A stretch of 64,000 nt of DNA from Luscinia megarhynchos (Eukaryota > Chordata > Aves > Passeriformes > Turdidae): assembly GCA_034336665.1 (NCBI GenBank), contig JAPFBE010000002.1:78064905-78128904 (forward strand), in the 5' to 3' direction. This document shows, one piece after another, positions 61,370 to 64,000 of the stretch. Every line of letters begins with the position of its first letter. Position 1 is the first letter of the stretch. The position numbers and the translations under genes were made by a program. The notes below the pieces were generated by a model. That model was not told where the DNA came from. It ran no database searches and was given only the letters and a program-made list of their open reading frames with translations.

Positions 61370-61860
61370 ACATCCTCTTTTAAGCGACATAAAAACATTG
61401 CTTTGTGCCAGCATTTGAAGTGTGGTTTATTTCAAGTAGAACAACAAAATAAAATTATTTAATGAGTAATATAAAGAACCTGAAATCAGTACAGCTCTGC
61501 ACATATAGTTACTGTATGTACACAGCACACCAAGAGGTATAGCTATATGGCAAGACAGCCAAATTCCTTGTAACTATGTGTTTATAATTTACCTGTACAA
61601 ATTATAAGACCCTGTATAAGAATGACATGCTTTTTATCTGGTACCATTTGACTGCATGTGTTTCTGTTCTGGTTTATTGCATATCAGCTAATCGCATAAT
61701 TCGGCTGGATGCATGCTAAATTGAAGTCCAAATGCTGTGCACCACAGTGTAATCCCTCTGGATAAATGAGTAGTCAGTATACCCACTGGACTGCATTCCA
61801 CCATCCCTACTTTGTAAACAGCTGTTAGCATGTGTTGTAAAATAGAAGAAAAAAATCTGT
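61370..61860 (-). other. Possible 3' UTR end of a minus-strand transcript
   Basis: Read on the minus strand, the AT-rich sequence from about 61860 down to 61430 ends with AATAAA (plus-strand TTTATT, 61426-61431), followed by CA-containing and T-rich sequence. About 85 bases upstream of the signal, on that strand, is TGTACATA (plus-strand 61515-61522), a perfect Pumilio element (UGUANAUA). The texture resembles conserved vertebrate 3' UTRs. I cannot identify any stop codon or coding exon belonging to it at higher coordinates, and AATAAA alone is common. It could instead be a non-coding element or the end of a long non-coding RNA. Confidence 0.2.
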
Positions 61861-64000
61861 TATTGCTATGTATAAAAATGTGGTTCCTTCATCAAAATCT
61901 TCACTGCACTGGTGAGAGGAATGTGTATGAGCTGAAAAAGCAGTGAAGTCCTTAGTCCTTCCCATGGCAGGTGCTGCTTCAACTGCACAGACAGCAGGAG
62001 CACACAGCTGGAACAAGGCATGGGAAGCCCTAGAAATGCCACCAGTGACTCCTGCAGACCACACCACACCTCTGGTCAGATCTGTGCAGACAAAATGCAG
62101 CAACTACAAGTCCTTTCGTGATTTGTGCATGTTTAGAAGATGAGACAAATCAAAGTAAAGCAAAGCAAGCGAGAAGAAGGTGTCTTTTCCATCTGTGCTG
62201 CCATGGAGCAGCCTCCCCTCACCTGCCTCCAACCCTGACAGCACACAGGCTGTCCTTGCTTTCCAAAAGAGCAAGAAGCTGCCAACAGGTATGGGGTTTT
62301 GGAGAAGCTGGGTGAAGCAATGTGCTGTTTCTGGCTTTTTGTCTAGCTGGGCAAGGGGGTGAGTAACAGCTTAGGGCAGGGGTGAGAAGGTCGTGGCAGC
62401 CGAGAGAGCAGCCGTGGGCAAAGGGGAAATGCTCCCAGGGGAGCAAGTGTCCCAGCAGGGTGTGCAGACATGCTGGGAGGCAGGGAGGGACCCTTGCCTG
62501 CTTCACCTCCAGCCTGCAGAGCGTGGTGCTGGCCGAGGGCTGCAGGCTCAGCACTCTGCCATCCCTCGGGGGATGCCTCGCGGCAAAGCTGGCTGCATCA
62601 GCATCCTTAGCAGCAGAGAGAAAGTCTGAGCAGCTCATGGTAATGGTCCCCTTCTGCCCTGAAATTCCATGAAATCTTTCTAATTCTGCCTCTATAGCCA
62701 AGGGGTATTGCACAAAATCAATATTCCCCACTCTTAATTTTTAATCCTTTCCTTAGTATTAATTTTCTTTGATCCTCTGACCAACTAGTGTTTTGTTTTC
62801 ATTTTTTCCATCTTCAGTCTCCTTTCTTTCCCCACTGAATGATTTAATTCCTGAAGCCAGATTTGAGAGACCAGGAGTTGTAGTTTTCCATGCCAGGAGG
62901 GCTGAGGCTGGTCCCCCTCGAACTACGCTTCAGCATCTGTCATTCCTTCCATGTCCTTCTGGGGATTTGCCAAAGGGGATTCAAAACTGGCTTAAATGGC
63001 AACTAATATACAGATGTAGAGAAGCTGTGTCAAAGGTCTGTTATTTTTTCTTACTCTTTGCTTGCTATCAGAACATCAAATCTGAATGCAGCCTCCAGAA
63101 GCCACTCTCCATCGCTCAGGCTGCTAGCACACTCAAATGAGGAAAAGGAGGGATATAATGTGACATTGCTGTAAATGAGATTCTTGTCACTGAGGCCAAC
63201 AGCATGGCAGGATTAAAAAAGAGTTATGCACTTCACTGAGAAATGGGAATATCCATACTGATATTAGATAAAAGAGAAAAATGAAGAGATTGGCATTCCC
63301 GTGTTGCAGGGCAATGGCTGCACAGACAGATATTAAAGTTGTATTTTTCCCTAGAAGTAGATCATTAAGACAATTGTTTACAAGATTTCCTAAGCCCTGC
63401 TCTGAAATATCTCCTACAGCCAGTGTCCATGCCTGATGATCCTCTGTTTGGAGCCAGGGTGGGACATCTTCCTCTGCTTCTAATTTAGGGGTGGTGAGTA
63501 CATATTTGAAATCAGCTGTGTGCATTCCCTCTAATTCATTTTGTTTCAAGGGTGTTCACATCTCTGTGGTTCTATTTCCACTGGCAGTGCAGAAGATGAG
63601 TTCACTGGCAGAAAAGCTCATTAGAATTATGACATTTACTGGAATATCAGTGACTAGTCTTTTTGAAAAGTCTGGTGAATATTGTGACTTACTTGCCAGG
63701 GCAAAGCTGAGGAGCATCTGAAATGCCATACACTGAGAATTCCTGATGAACTGATTAGCAATAAGGTTTGGGAAATTTTGGGAGAAATCCACACATACAT
63801 TTCATACAACTCTAACTTACTCATGCCTAACTTCACAATGAGAAAATTACTTGCATATATCAAAGGTATTTTTTCCAGGCATCGTTCTGTTTTAAAATTC
63901 CAACTAATATTTTAACACCTAGCACAGTCTTTAAAGCTGTATTAAAATAACAAAAGTGACCAGGAAAATCCAGCTGGGAATTCTGTTGTAATTTTAATTC
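61861..64000. other. Unique non-coding DNA
   Basis: The block 62160-62680 is GC-richer with some CpGs and gives overlapping frames on both strands. The longest is 170 codons at 62219-62731 on the minus strand, starting at GTG. A strong pyrimidine tract ending in CAG at about 63041-63071 resembles a splice acceptor and is followed by a short frame that stops at about 63140. No protein family is recognised in any of these. Confidence 0.45.

Noticed and set aside
62219..62731. 170-codon minus-strand frame in GC-richer DNA
   Set aside because: It starts at GTG, sits in low-stop GC-rich composition with plus-strand frames overlapping it, and has no family signature.
1..64000. Search for a prokaryotic-type defence system, CRISPR array or phage element
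   Set aside because: There are no gene clusters, no direct-repeat arrays with spacers and no bacterial promoters or terminators. The avian CR1 copies place the window in a vertebrate genome.
1..64000. Endogenous retrovirus proviruses
   Set aside because: I saw no paired long terminal repeats, tRNA primer-binding site or recognisable retroviral reading frames.

Overview
The window reads as nuclear DNA of a bird (or, less likely, another sauropsid). It is AT-rich overall, has long stop-dense stretches in all six frames, and has no operon-like gene packing. The only interspersed repeats recognised with some confidence are CR1 LINE pieces of avian type, with sparse microsatellites between them. 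I recognise no protein-coding gene, tRNA, rRNA, CRISPR array, insertion sequence or prokaryotic system. The longest open frames are about 140-180 codons, which is near what chance gives in 64 kb of six-frame sequence. Most of the longest start at non-ATG codons, lie over one another on opposite strands, and show no family signature I know. I read the window as a gene desert or a very large intron.

Layout. Positions 1-23.4 kb are mostly unique AT-rich DNA. They hold three stretches that look like conserved regulatory elements (4.1-4.7 kb, 15.8-16.2 kb, 22.8-23.0 kb), two short tandem duplications (12.3 and 14.5 kb), one short exon-like segment (8.55 kb) and one CR1 3' end (19.8 kb). At 23.4-24.0 kb lies a badly decayed CR1 reverse-transcriptase fossil. 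From 24 to 51 kb there is more unique DNA with CpG-bearing patches (26.6 and 33.5 kb), a motif-dense patch (36.4 kb), an apparent ancient repeat (31.9 kb), a CR1 3' end (41.9 kb) and several A- or T-rich tracts.

The landmark of the window is 50.9-52.2 kb. There, possible non-coding elements and G-runs lead into a 317-bp polypurine tract containing a 37-bp higher-order repeat. This abuts a very dense CpG island (33 CpGs by hand count in about 220 bp) that carries a good CTCF-like site. It is the best candidate for a promoter or boundary element.

Beyond it lie a perfect 15-bp steroid-receptor palindrome (53.4 kb), a third CR1 3' end (54.0 kb), a possible hAT relic (54.5 kb), two clean inverted repeats (58.0 and 60.3 kb) and a stretch at 61.4-61.9 kb that resembles a minus-strand 3' UTR end. 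No genes can be shown to work together here. Any function is probably cis-regulation of a gene outside the window, which I cannot name from sequence alone.
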